A DNA stretch of 8,998 bases from Ruminococcaceae bacterium UBA945 (GCA_002293315.1 DBCZ01000009.1:1-8998), one strand, 5' to 3'; counted from the first letter of the stretch, positions 1 through 6,554 are shown. Translations and numbers: made by a program. Notes: generated by a model from the sequence alone, not told the origin.

Positions 1-705
1 AGCTGGCAAAGCCTCTGGAACCCCGAATATGAGGGGAAAATCCTGATGTTTGATAACCCGAGAGATGCTTTTGGCATTGCGGAAATAATGCTCGGCTATT
101 CTCTCAACACCGAAAATGCCGACGAGCTGACAGAGGCGGCGAATCTTCTGAAACAGCAGAAGCCCTTTGTGCAGGCATATGTCATGGACCAAATCTTTGA
201 CAAAATGGCAGGCGGCGAGGCATGGATTGCGCCGTATTATTCCGGCGATGCCGCTGTGTTGGTGGAGGAGAGCGAGAACATCGGCTTCGCTTTCCCCGAA
301 GAGGGGACGAATTACTTTATTGACGCCATATGCATTCCCGCCACCTCGGATAAAAAGGCTGAGGCGGAGGAGTATATCAACTTCCTCTGTGACCCCGAAA
401 TCTCCGGCGCGAACATGGATTACGTCGGCTATGCCACGCCCATTTCTGCGGCAAAGGATTACCTTTCTGAGGAAGTGGTGAATAACCCGATGTATTACCC
501 CGATGCCGCGACGCTTGCGAAAACAGAGGTCTTTGTCAATCTGCCGGACGAGACGAATATGCTGCTTGACGAGCTCTGGGCGGAGGTCAAAATGGGCGGC
601 CCGGGTGAAGCTGTTCTGCTCGTCGCCATCATTGCATTTTTCATCTTGGTTTACATCGGCGTGGTGGTATATAAAAAACACAAAAAAGCAAGTTATCTGA
701 AATAG
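1..705 (+). CDS. potD: Spermidine/putrescine ABC transporter substrate-binding protein (PotD-type), C-terminal part
   Basis: The reading frame is open from base 1, so the gene begins outside the window; 234 codons are visible. The opening residues (W-x2-LW-x-PEY-x-GKILMFD) and the later stretch WIAPYYSGDAAVL are typical of PotD/PotF periplasmic-type polyamine-binding proteins. In this family the protein captures spermidine or putrescine outside the cell and passes it to the PotABC importer. The usual family end, LLDELWAEVK, is at about residues 192-201 of the visible part. It is followed by an extra ~34 residues: a hydrophobic helix (about residues 206-223, AVLLVAIIAFFILVYIGVVV) and a lysine-rich tail (YKKHKKASYLK). 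This predicts a C-terminal membrane anchor with the basic tail in the cytoplasm. Whether the N-terminus is a lipoprotein signal, or is fused to a permease, cannot be seen. potABC may lie upstream, which is inference. The family call is firm; the substrate (polyamine) is inferred from the family. Confidence 0.88.
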   Translation, partial: SWQSLWNPEYEGKILMFDNPRDAFGIAEIMLGYSLNTENADELTEAANLLKQQKPFVQAYVMDQIFDKMAGGEAWIAPYYSGDAAVLVEESENIGFAFPEEGTNYFIDAICIPATSDKKAEAEEYINFLCDPEISGANMDYVGYATPISAAKDYLSEEVVNNPMYYPDAATLAKTEVFVNLPDETNMLLDELWAEVKMGGPGEAVLLVAIIAFFILVYIGVVVYKKHKKASYLK

Positions 706-715
706 GAGGTATCTC

Positions 716-1375
716 ATGCAGGCAATAATGGAGCCAATCTTTGAAATACCGTACCTCATTGGGGCGGTGCTTCTTGGAATTCTGATTCTGCGCGCGGCTA
801 ATGGCAGAATGCAGTACAGGCTTTTCGGAATCATGGCGATTATTCTCGGCTGCGGCGACGCCTTTCACCTTGTGCCGCGCATGTGGTATCTCGTCACACA
901 GGGCAGAACCGATTTGCCGGAGCAGGCCGCCGCGCTCGGTTTCGGCAAGCTTGTCACCTCAATTACGATGACAGTTTTCTACGTGCTGCTCTACCACGTC
1001 TGGCAGCAACGGTATAATAAGCGGGACAAAGCTCAAACCTGCGCAATGTACGTTCTTGCTTTGGCAAGAATCGGACTTTGCCTGTTTCCGCAAAACCGCT
1101 GGTTTGACATTGACTCTCCGCTGAACTGGGGAATTTTCCGCAATATCCCATTTGTGCTTCTGGGCGTACTGATTATCCTCCTCTACTTCCGCGAGGCACG
1201 TCGTAATGATAAAGATTTCCGCTTTATGTGGCTGGCGATAACCCTGAGCTTCCTTTTCTATATTCCCGTCGTACTTTTTGCCGATGCGATACCGATGCTT
1301 GGCATGCTGATGATTCCCAAAACCTGCGCATATGTCTGGATACTCATAATGGGGTATCGAAGCAGCAAAAAGTAA
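716..1375 (+). CDS. Uncharacterised seven-helix membrane protein
   Basis: I do not recognise a named family. The 219-residue product has about seven hydrophobic segments (roughly residues 8-26, 34-52, 77-95, 106-124, 139-158, 169-189 and 194-213). The loops are short and the C-terminal tail is basic (YRSSKK). Two polar motifs stand out: GCGDAFHLVPR (residues 45-55), at the end of the second helix, and LFPQNRW (123-129), after the fourth. Asp, His and Arg placed at a membrane edge suggest a binding or catalytic site, but that is inference. The start is supported by AGGAGGT at 704-710, five bases before the ATG. This site overlaps the stop codon of the preceding binding-protein gene, so the two are probably translationally coupled and in one operon. 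The next gene, a MATE transporter, follows after 10 bases. A transport accessory or sensor role is possible but unproven. Confidence 0.8.
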   Translation: MQAIMEPIFEIPYLIGAVLLGILILRAANGRMQYRLFGIMAIILGCGDAFHLVPRMWYLVTQGRTDLPEQAAALGFGKLVTSITMTVFYVLLYHVWQQRYNKRDKAQTCAMYVLALARIGLCLFPQNRWFDIDSPLNWGIFRNIPFVLLGVLIILLYFREARRNDKDFRFMWLAITLSFLFYIPVVLFADAIPMLGMLMIPKTCAYVWILIMGYRSSKK

Positions 1376-1385
1376 AGGAGCCGCG

Positions 1386-2741
1386 ATGAGAGATTTTACC
1401 TCGGGCAATATAACAAAGCAAATAATGCTCTTTTCTCTGCCTATGCTCATCGGCAATCTCTTTCAGCAGCTTTACAGCATGGTGGACGCGATTATCGTAG
1501 GGCAGTATGTCGGCGGAAACGCGCTTGCGGCTGTCGGCGTCTCTATGAATATCCTGCAGTTTCTCACTGCGATACTCATCGGGCTCACGACGGGCGCGTC
1601 TGTGCTCATCTCGCAGTTCTACGGCGCCAAGCAATACGATAAACTTGAGCGCACCGTTTCAACAAGCATAGTTTTCCTCGGCGTGCTTTCGGTGGCGCTC
1701 GCGGTGCTGGGCGTAGCCCTTTCGCCCGCGCTTCTGCAGCTGCTGAACGCCGACGCCGCCATCATGGAGGACGCCACGCTCTATATGCGGGTTCTCATGC
1801 TCGGCATGGTGTTCCCGATTTTCTATAACATGTACACCGCATATCTCCGCGCGCTCGGCGATTCGCGAAGCCCGCTCGTCATCTTGATTTGCTGCACCGT
1901 CCTCAACACCGGGCTTGACTTACTCTTCGTAGTAGGCTTCCACTGGGATGTTTTCGGCGTGGCTATAGCCACAGTGACGGCTCAGCTCATCTCGGCGATG
2001 CTCTGCTATCTCTACACGCATAAAAAAGTTCCGCTTCTGCGCATAAAGAAACTTGTTTTTGACCGCTCTCTTTTTCTCGCTGTGCTGAAATACGGCACAC
2101 CTGCGGCGATTCAGCTCTCGCTTGTCAGCCTCGCAAGCCTCACAATTACGCGCCTTATCAATTCCTTCGGTCCGGCGGCAATGGCGGGTATAACCGCGGC
2201 CTCAAAGATTGACCAAATTGCCACGATGCCCGTCAGCAATATCAGCATGGCACTCTCCACATTCGCCGCACAGAACATGGGCGCTGGCAAGGAAGAGCGC
2301 GCCAAGCGCGGGCTGCGCTCATCTTTGCTTATGATGCTGGCCCTCGCGGTTCTGATTTCCGGCGTCGTGATGCTTCTCGGCCCGTGGCTTATCTCGATGT
2401 TCGTCAACTCCGGCGACGTCAATAACGCCGCGATTCTCGAGGTGGGCAACAATTATCTCAACATCATCATGATGTTCTATTTCGTCTTCGCGTTCCTGTT
2501 TGCCTTCAACGGCTTTTTCCGCGGCGTCGGCGACGCGGTAATCGCGATGGTTTTTCCCGTTGCGAGCCTCAGTATCAGAACCGCCGCCGCTTATATGCTC
2601 GTCTACTTCGCCGGCATGGGGCCCGAAGCCCTCGCGTGGTCGATTCCAATCGGCTGGGCGATAACCTCACTCGCAAGCTTCATCTATTACAAAAAGCGCC
2701 TGTGGGCAGGGAAGGTCATACAGGCGGTGAAAAGCGAATAG
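1386..2741 (+). CDS. MATE family multidrug/metabolite efflux transporter
   Basis: The 451-residue length matches the MATE family of twelve-helix cation-coupled antiporters, which export drugs and cationic metabolites across the cytoplasmic membrane. The N-terminal half shows the family signature PMLIGNLFQQLYSMVDAIIV (about residues 19-38), including an acidic residue (D34) in the first helix. The two homologous six-helix halves are marked by a repeated loop motif: RALGDSRSP at 155-163 and FRGVGDAV at about 378-385. The start is fixed by AAAGGAG at 1374-1380, five bases upstream of the ATG and overlapping the stop of the seven-helix gene, so this is the third gene of the operon. Sequence alone does not give the substrate. 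The neighbouring polyamine-binding gene makes polyamine or organic-cation export conceivable, which is speculation. A hairpin follows the stop codon. Confidence 0.95.
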   Translation: MRDFTSGNITKQIMLFSLPMLIGNLFQQLYSMVDAIIVGQYVGGNALAAVGVSMNILQFLTAILIGLTTGASVLISQFYGAKQYDKLERTVSTSIVFLGVLSVALAVLGVALSPALLQLLNADAAIMEDATLYMRVLMLGMVFPIFYNMYTAYLRALGDSRSPLVILICCTVLNTGLDLLFVVGFHWDVFGVAIATVTAQLISAMLCYLYTHKKVPLLRIKKLVFDRSLFLAVLKYGTPAAIQLSLVSLASLTITRLINSFGPAAMAGITAASKIDQIATMPVSNISMALSTFAAQNMGAGKEERAKRGLRSSLLMMLALAVLISGVVMLLGPWLISMFVNSGDVNNAAILEVGNNYLNIIMMFYFVFAFLFAFNGFFRGVGDAVIAMVFPVASLSIRTAAAYMLVYFAGMGPEALAWSIPIGWAITSLASFIYYKKRLWAGKVIQAVKSE

Positions 2742-2747
2742 AAGAAC

Positions 2748-2780
2748 AAACGGCTGACAGCATAAAGCTATCAGCCGTTT
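2748..2780. terminator. Probable bidirectional terminator between the MATE and SLH genes
   Basis: A 13-base left arm (2748-2760) and right arm (2768-2780) enclose a 7-base loop. All positions pair except one, which is C-A in the + transcript and a G-U wobble in the - transcript. The + strand ends in four Ts and the - strand in three, so the U-tract is weak in both directions. The hairpin lies in the 56-base gap between two convergent genes, where a shared terminator is expected. Confidence 0.7.
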
Positions 2781-2797
2781 TGACTACACTTGAATCT

Positions 2798-3802
2798 CTA
2801 CCAGGGTGAGCGCTGAAGCATGGCCGCCGCCTCTGCGCGCGTCACAAGCCCCTGCGGATTGATACGCTCGCCCGCGCCCTGAATAACCCATCTGCCGGTC
2901 GCCCACTGCACCGCTTCAAAGGCGTATGGGCTTACGCTGCCGGCGTCGCTGAAGCGATAAATCGCATCCAAATCATACTGATATTCCCCGCTCGTATAAT
3001 ATGCCCGATACAGCACGGTATAGCGGTACAGCATCGTGGCAAATTCCTCGCGGGTTATCGCACCGGAGGGGTTGAACAAATTATTTCCCACACCCTTGAT
3101 TATCCCGTTTGCCGCCGCCCAGATTATCGCTTCGGCGGTATCGGGGTCAGACGGCATATCCTCAAAAGCGGCTTCGCCGGGCAGCACGGGGGGATTATTC
3201 TCGTTAGCCATATACGCCCATTTATCCAGCCTGTATACCGCGGCGGCGGCAGAGGCTCTGTCCATGGGTTCGCCGGGCGCGAAAAGAGTCTCAGAGATGC
3301 CGTCCATAATATCTCTTTGATATACCCAGTCTATATGATGCCTGGCCCACATGTATTTATCAGCATACTCCGAGAAAAACGGCGAATTATTGCTTTCAAA
3401 CCATCCCCAGCCGAAATAATAAGGCGCAACGGAAATATACTTGCTTTCACGCCTGGAATTCGGGGGATACGCGCCGTCCGTGTCAATATTAATCACGTCA
3501 ATTTCGCCGCTATCCATTATAATCTTGAGCGATATGTAGCCGTCTGATACAGCGCTGGGGGTAACCATGTGCGAATAAGTAAAAGCATTCAGCTTTCTGA
3601 TGATTTTACCTATTTTAATCGGGTCTTTTTCAGCCGTAAGCGTGTTCGTCATGGTGCCGCCATAATCGCTGGTGGCAACAATCTCGGCAATATCCTCTGC
3701 GGCATAACTGAAAAGCCTTTGCCCATCGGTCGCGGCAGATGTTGAAATCGGCATAGTGAAAGCAAGAATCAGCGCAAGTGCGCAAGCGATTATCTTTTTC
3801 AT
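2798..3802 (-). CDS. Secreted surface protein with three C-terminal SLH repeats
   Basis: The product is 334 residues with the chosen start. A signal peptide is clear: MKK, then a hydrophobic core (residues 4-17), with likely cleavage after the Ala-rich TSA/TSAA at 23-24. Residues about 25-145 form a domain I do not recognise, rich in Tyr and Ile and with a YYFGWGWF segment at 128-135. Three S-layer homology repeats follow at about 146-195, 211-263 and 281-330, each with the W-x-GI-x-G and ITREE/VTRAE-like signatures. The first is degenerate (MDRAS in place of the TRAE motif). SLH triplets anchor proteins non-covalently to pyruvylated secondary cell wall polymers in Gram-positives. A longer open frame starts at 3865, but that ATG lies on the -35 box of the gene's own promoter. 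The 3802 start has GAGGTG about 8 bases upstream and begins exactly at the signal peptide. The gene appears monocistronic. Confidence 0.88.
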   Translation of the reverse strand: MKKIIACALALILAFTMPISTSAATDGQRLFSYAAEDIAEIVATSDYGGTMTNTLTAEKDPIKIGKIIRKLNAFTYSHMVTPSAVSDGYISLKIIMDSGEIDVINIDTDGAYPPNSRRESKYISVAPYYFGWGWFESNNSPFFSEYADKYMWARHHIDWVYQRDIMDGISETLFAPGEPMDRASAAAAVYRLDKWAYMANENNPPVLPGEAAFEDMPSDPDTAEAIIWAAANGIIKGVGNNLFNPSGAITREEFATMLYRYTVLYRAYYTSGEYQYDLDAIYRFSDAGSVSPYAFEAVQWATGRWVIQGAGERINPQGLVTRAEAAAMLQRSPW

Positions 3803-3836
3803 AGGATTACACCTCGGTTCACAAATTATCACTTTC

Positions 3837-3865
3837 ATTATGTGAAAAAATGCGTGAAATGTCAA
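3837..3865 (-). promoter_or_regulatory. Sigma-A-type promoter of the SLH protein gene
   Basis: Read on the - strand, a perfect TTGACA -35 box (3860-3865) and a CATAAT -10 box (3837-3842, one mismatch to TATAAT) are separated by 17 bases. Transcription would start near 3830, giving a leader of about 28 bases before the ATG at 3802. That is too short for a riboswitch. Confidence 0.82.
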
Positions 3866-3898
3866 TAGAGGAATATGAAATAAAATATCGTTAAAAAT

Positions 3899-3927
3899 TT
3901 GACAATCCTCTCAATCCGTGCTATACT
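3899..3927 (+). promoter_or_regulatory. Sigma-A-type promoter of the ECF S-component-like gene
   Basis: A perfect TTGACA -35 box (3899-3904) and a TATACT -10 box (3922-3927, one mismatch) have the ideal 17-base spacer. Transcription would start near 3934, about 25 bases before the ATG at 3959. This leaves no room for the riboswitches that often precede ECF vitamin transporter genes. Confidence 0.88.
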
Positions 3928-3958
3928 TACTCCAGAACTTAAAAAGAGGGGGCAATTT

Positions 3959-4507
3959 ATGGATACAAGAAAAACTGTTCTATGGATAACACGCACGGCA
4001 ATTTTCATCGCCTTGCTCGTCGTATTTCAATTCGCCACAGCGCCGCTTGGCATGTCATTGGTGACGGGGTGCTTTGTGAATCTGATGCTTATTCTCTCCG
4101 TCATGACCAGCGGGTTGGCGTCTGGGCTTGCCGTCGGCGTCTTCTCGCCGATTCTCGCGAAGCTCATCGGAATCGGCCCGCTTTGGGAGATTATCCCGTT
4201 TATTATCCTCGGCAATATCACGATTCAGCTTATCTGGCATTTCCTCGGGAACCGCAATATCGTCAACAAATACGTGACGTATATCATCACGGCGATTATC
4301 GCCGCGGTCTGCAAATTCACGGTGCTTTTCCTCACGATTGTGCAGCTGGCAATCCCGTTTTTCCTGCATCTGCCGGAGCAGCAGGCTACCGTGATTTCCG
4401 GAATGTTCTCGGTCTCGCAGCTCTTCACGGCGCTGGTTGGCGGTGCCGTGGCCATATTTATAATTCCGCCGCTTAAAAAGGCAATCAGTAAAAGCACGGA
4501 AAGCTAA
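3959..4507 (+). CDS. ECF-type transporter S component-like membrane protein
   Basis: The 182-residue product is almost wholly hydrophobic, with about six predicted helices (roughly residues 8-27, 32-50, 54-72, 76-95, 104-133 and 145-171). Size and topology fit the substrate-binding S subunits of energy-coupling factor transporters, which bind vitamins or other micronutrients and use a shared ATPase module (EcfA, EcfA', EcfT). The N-terminal Arg/Ala pattern (TRTAIFIALLVVFQ) and the glycine-rich third helix (SGLASGLAVG) resemble such proteins. No ATPase or EcfT gene is adjacent, as in group II ECF systems that share one module encoded elsewhere. Substrate is unknown. The start at 3959 has GAGGGGG about 7 bases upstream. 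An earlier in-frame ATG at 3899 sits on the -35 box and cannot be translated from the promoter seen here. The gene is monocistronic, flanked by its own promoter and a hairpin. Confidence 0.7.
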   Translation: MDTRKTVLWITRTAIFIALLVVFQFATAPLGMSLVTGCFVNLMLILSVMTSGLASGLAVGVFSPILAKLIGIGPLWEIIPFIILGNITIQLIWHFLGNRNIVNKYVTYIITAIIAAVCKFTVLFLTIVQLAIPFFLHLPEQQATVISGMFSVSQLFTALVGGAVAIFIIPPLKKAISKSTES

Positions 4508-4551
4508 AGGTAGGTTTTCCTGCAAAGAACAAGACAAATTAGTAAATATAA

Positions 4552-4598
4552 AAAGCGTGGAAATGATTCTCAAAAGGGAGAAGCCGTTTCCGCGCTTT
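4552..4598. terminator. Two-tier bidirectional terminator hairpin
   Basis: An outer 12-bp stem (4552-4563 with 4587-4598, one G-U pair in the + transcript) encloses a second 5-bp hairpin (4567-4571 with 4578-4582). The outer stem is followed by a T-rich stretch in both directions (ttatttatt on +, ttttatattt on -). It lies between the convergent ECF-like and Nudix genes. Confidence 0.78.
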
Positions 4599-4622
4599 AT
4601 TTATTCGATATTTAACTTTGCT

Positions 4623-5138
4623 TCAGTCCTGCGCCAAGAAGAATTGCTCAAATCTCTTGAGATTCGGCTCAAGGTGAGTTATCACAGAAGGCGCAAGCTC
4701 ATTCTCGTCTGCCATGCGGAGGAATTCCTCATAGCTTACCCACTTTACGTCATCGGTTTCTCCCTCTTGAAGTTTTATTTCATCGGGAGATATATTGCGG
4801 ATTATTACAAAATTCTCGCCTAAATAAGGCGGCACAACAGCATTGCCGAGGAAAATCAATTCATCGGGTTCTGCAATAATGCCGGTTTCCTCGCGAAGCT
4901 CACGAAGTGTGCCTGTTACAGAATTCTCGCCGGAGAGCAAATGACCTCCGGTATTTTCCCATTTTCCCGGCGCAAAGCTTTTTGCCGCCGCACGCTGAGT
5001 AAGAAGAATTTGACGCTCTGTATTGATAATCCAGCAACCCACCACCCTCATGAATTCTCCCTCGCCAAGCTGTTCGCCGCGCTTCACATGCGAACGCAAA
5101 AGCCGGCCGTTTTCATCAAATATATCAATATATTCCAT
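4623..5138 (-). CDS. Nudix hydrolase (YfcD / IPP-isomerase-like subgroup)
   Basis: The product is 171 residues with the chosen start. A complete Nudix box G-x5-E-x7-RELREETGI spans residues 65-87 (G65, E71, R79, E80, E83, E84, G86), so the Mg2+-binding glutamates are intact. The family cleaves nucleoside diphosphates linked to another moiety. The N-terminal pattern (EYIDIFDENGR, then RGEQLGEGEFMRVVG) is like Nudix proteins related to YfcD and isopentenyl-diphosphate isomerase, but the substrate is not predictable. A start six codons earlier (5156) is possible but has no ribosome binding site. The ATG at 5138 is preceded by AAGGTGA about 7 bases away. That site overlaps the stop codon of uxuA (5146), indicating translational coupling in a uxuA-Nudix operon. 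A role in hexuronate metabolism or nucleotide-sugar clean-up is only suggested by position. Confidence 0.92.
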   Translation of the reverse strand: MEYIDIFDENGRLLRSHVKRGEQLGEGEFMRVVGCWIINTERQILLTQRAAAKSFAPGKWENTGGHLLSGENSVTGTLRELREETGIIAEPDELIFLGNAVVPPYLGENFVIIRNISPDEIKLQEGETDDVKWVSYEEFLRMADENELAPSVITHLEPNLKRFEQFFLAQD

Positions 5139-5145
5139 TAAATTT

Positions 5146-6219
5146 TCACCTTTCATTTGCTGTGTCTACATGGCTGTCAGCTTTTTCAACCGCTTCAAAC
5201 AGCCCGTTGATATACGCCGCGCCGAGTGCACGGTCATAAAGCCCGTAACCCGCGCGCCCCGTTTCGCCCCAAATCATCCTGCCGTGGTCCGGGCGGATAT
5301 AGCCGTCAAAGCCATTATCATGCAGAGCTTTCGCGATGGCATACATGTCGAGCGAGCCGCAGGGACTGTAATGCGCGCGCTCCTCAAAGCCATAGGGGAG
5401 AATCTCAACATTGCGCATATGCACGAAATGGATTCTTCCTGCCTTCGCGTATTTCGCCGCAAGCCCTACCACGTCATTCTTTGCCGAGCAGCCGAGCGAG
5501 CCGCAGCAGAGCGTCAGTCCGTTGTGCCTGTCATCAACTATGGCAAGCAGCCTGTCCAAATCCTTCTCATCGGAAATTATCCTCGGCAGACCGAATATGC
5601 TCCAGCACGGGTCATCCTGATGAATCGCCATATACATATCGCATTCCGCGGCGACGGGTATCACCTTTTTAAGGAAATAGCCCAGATTTTCCCACAAATC
5701 CTCGTCGGTGAGCTTGTTATATTCCGCGACGATATTCCGCAGCTCATCGCGCGAGTAGCTCGCGTCCCAGCCGGGCAGAGTCAAATCGCTGTTCGTTTCA
5801 AGCGGGTTCACCGCCGCTGCCTGCTCGCCGTAATATACAAGCGTCGTCGAGCCGTCCGGGATGACATGAGCCAAGTCGGTGCGCGTCCAGTCGAAAACAG
5901 GCATGAAATTATAGCAGACCACCTTCACGCCGGCATCTGCCACGCGCCTGATGTTCTCGCAGTAATTCTCAATCAATGCGTCTCTGTTTGCCTTGCCGAG
6001 CTTTATATCCTCGTGCACGGGTATGCTCTCAACGACCTCAAACCTCATGCCGGCGTTCTCAACCGCAGCCTTAACATGCGCGATACTTTCTCTGCTCCAC
6101 ACCTCGCCTACGGGTACATCGTAGACCGCGCTGACAATCGTGCTCATGTTGGGAATCTGCCTGATATAATCAAGCCTCACAGCGTCATCGTCGCCGTACC
6201 ATCTGAAGGAAAGCTTCAT
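5146..6219 (-). CDS. uxuA: Mannonate dehydratase
   Basis: The 357-residue product has the length and sequence of UxuA. This enzyme dehydrates D-mannonate to 2-keto-3-deoxygluconate in the cytoplasm, in the glucuronate branch of hexuronate catabolism. Visible signatures of this TIM-barrel enzyme include FRWYGDDD (residues 5-12), YNFMPVFDWTRTDL (103-116), AIHQDDP (198-204), LCCGS (237-241), HMRN (267-270) and IRPDHGRM (308-315). H200, a Cys at 238/239, H267 and D311 correspond to the metal ligands known in the family, and H312 and Y325 to catalytic residues, so the protein should be active. The start has GAGGTG five bases upstream of the ATG. The gene has its own promoter just upstream and is followed by a coupled Nudix gene. 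Other hexuronate genes (uxaC, uxuB, kdgK, kdgA) are not in the window. No operator could be assigned with confidence. Confidence 0.96.
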   Translation of the reverse strand: MKLSFRWYGDDDAVRLDYIRQIPNMSTIVSAVYDVPVGEVWSRESIAHVKAAVENAGMRFEVVESIPVHEDIKLGKANRDALIENYCENIRRVADAGVKVVCYNFMPVFDWTRTDLAHVIPDGSTTLVYYGEQAAAVNPLETNSDLTLPGWDASYSRDELRNIVAEYNKLTDEDLWENLGYFLKKVIPVAAECDMYMAIHQDDPCWSIFGLPRIISDEKDLDRLLAIVDDRHNGLTLCCGSLGCSAKNDVVGLAAKYAKAGRIHFVHMRNVEILPYGFEERAHYSPCGSLDMYAIAKALHDNGFDGYIRPDHGRMIWGETGRAGYGLYDRALGAAYINGLFEAVEKADSHVDTANER

Positions 6220-6247
6220 TTTTCACCTCGCATAATTTTCTGCGAAT

Positions 6248-6276
6248 AGTATAGCATACGGCTTGATTTCATTCAA
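6248..6276 (-). promoter_or_regulatory. uxuA promoter (extended -10)
   Basis: On the - strand, TTGAAT (6271-6276) and TATACT (6248-6253) are 17 bases apart. A TG one base before the -10 box makes it an extended -10 promoter. The predicted start of transcription is near 6241, about 22 bases before the uxuA ATG. The element overlaps the oppositely directed rubredoxin promoter. Confidence 0.78.
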
Positions 6277-6291
6277 CTTTTCATGTATACT
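6263..6291 (+). promoter_or_regulatory. Rubredoxin gene promoter
   Basis: TTGATT (6263-6268) and TATACT (6286-6291) are separated by 17 bases. The predicted transcription start is near 6298, about 40 bases before the rubredoxin ATG. The -35 box lies inside the uxuA promoter spacer on the other strand. Confidence 0.75.
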
Positions 6292-6337
6292 TTAGAAAAA
6301 GCAGCCGTGAATTATGGTTGCACAAAAGGAGGACATT

Positions 6338-6496
6338 ATGGATAAGTATACATGCCAGGTCTGCGGTTATGTCTATAACCCCGAGGAGGGTGATCCGTCA
6401 AGCGGAATCGCCCCCGGCACAGCCTTTGACGCGCTGCCCGAGGATTGGGTTTGCCCGCTCTGCGGCGCGGATAAAGACAAGTTTGATAAGGCCTAA
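6338..6496 (+). CDS. Rubredoxin
   Basis: The 52-residue product is a canonical short rubredoxin, a cytoplasmic one-electron carrier with a single iron bound by four cysteines. The ligands are in the two knuckles CQVCG (C6, C9) and CPLCG (C39, C42). The conserved aromatic and loop residues Y4, Y11, Y13, P15, F30, P34, W37 and F49 and the DWVCPLCGADKDKF end are present. The open frame can be extended to 6314, but the ATG at 6338 has an excellent AAAGGAGG (6325-6332) five bases upstream, and the protein then starts at the usual family position. The gene has its own promoter and terminator, so it is expressed alone. In anaerobic Clostridia rubredoxins pass electrons to rubrerythrin, superoxide reductase or flavodiiron proteins in oxygen and peroxide detoxification. 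None of those partners is in the window. Confidence 0.97.
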   Translation: MDKYTCQVCGYVYNPEEGDPSSGIAPGTAFDALPEDWVCPLCGADKDKFDKA

Positions 6497-6504
6497 GCAA
6501 GTCG

Positions 6505-6548
6505 AAGCAAAAGTGAAAGCCCTCGAAAGAGGGCTTTCACTTTTGCTT
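6505..6548 (+). terminator. Strong intrinsic terminator after the rubredoxin gene
   Basis: A perfectly paired 18-bp stem (6507-6524 with 6529-6546), extendable by two A-T pairs to 6505 and 6548, closes on a stable GAAA (GNRA) tetraloop at 6525-6528. It is followed by a short T run with more Ts to about 6556. It begins eight bases after the rubredoxin stop codon. Confidence 0.93.
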
Positions 6549-6554
6549 TTCTCC

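Noticed and set aside
959..1456. 165-codon open frame on the - strand across the seven-helix and MATE genes
   Set aside because: It crosses two well-supported + strand genes and their ribosome binding site, with no motif of its own.
3803..3865. N-terminal extension of the SLH protein from an ATG at 3865
   Set aside because: It would begin on the -35 box of the gene's promoter and would bury the signal peptide 21 residues inside the protein.
3803..3958. Search for a riboswitch or small RNA in the divergent intergenic region
   Set aside because: Both predicted leaders are under 30 bases and show no stable structure, so only promoters and ribosome binding sites are supported.
4055..4573. 172-codon open frame on the - strand opposite the ECF-like gene
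   Set aside because: Its product is a highly charged, low-complexity translation typical of the reverse strand of a membrane protein gene, and it runs through the terminator hairpin.
5023..6249. Long 408-codon open frame on the + strand opposite uxuA
   Set aside because: It lies antisense to uxuA and the start of the Nudix gene, both of which have clear family motifs. Its product shows no recognisable domain, and it has no matching ribosome binding site.
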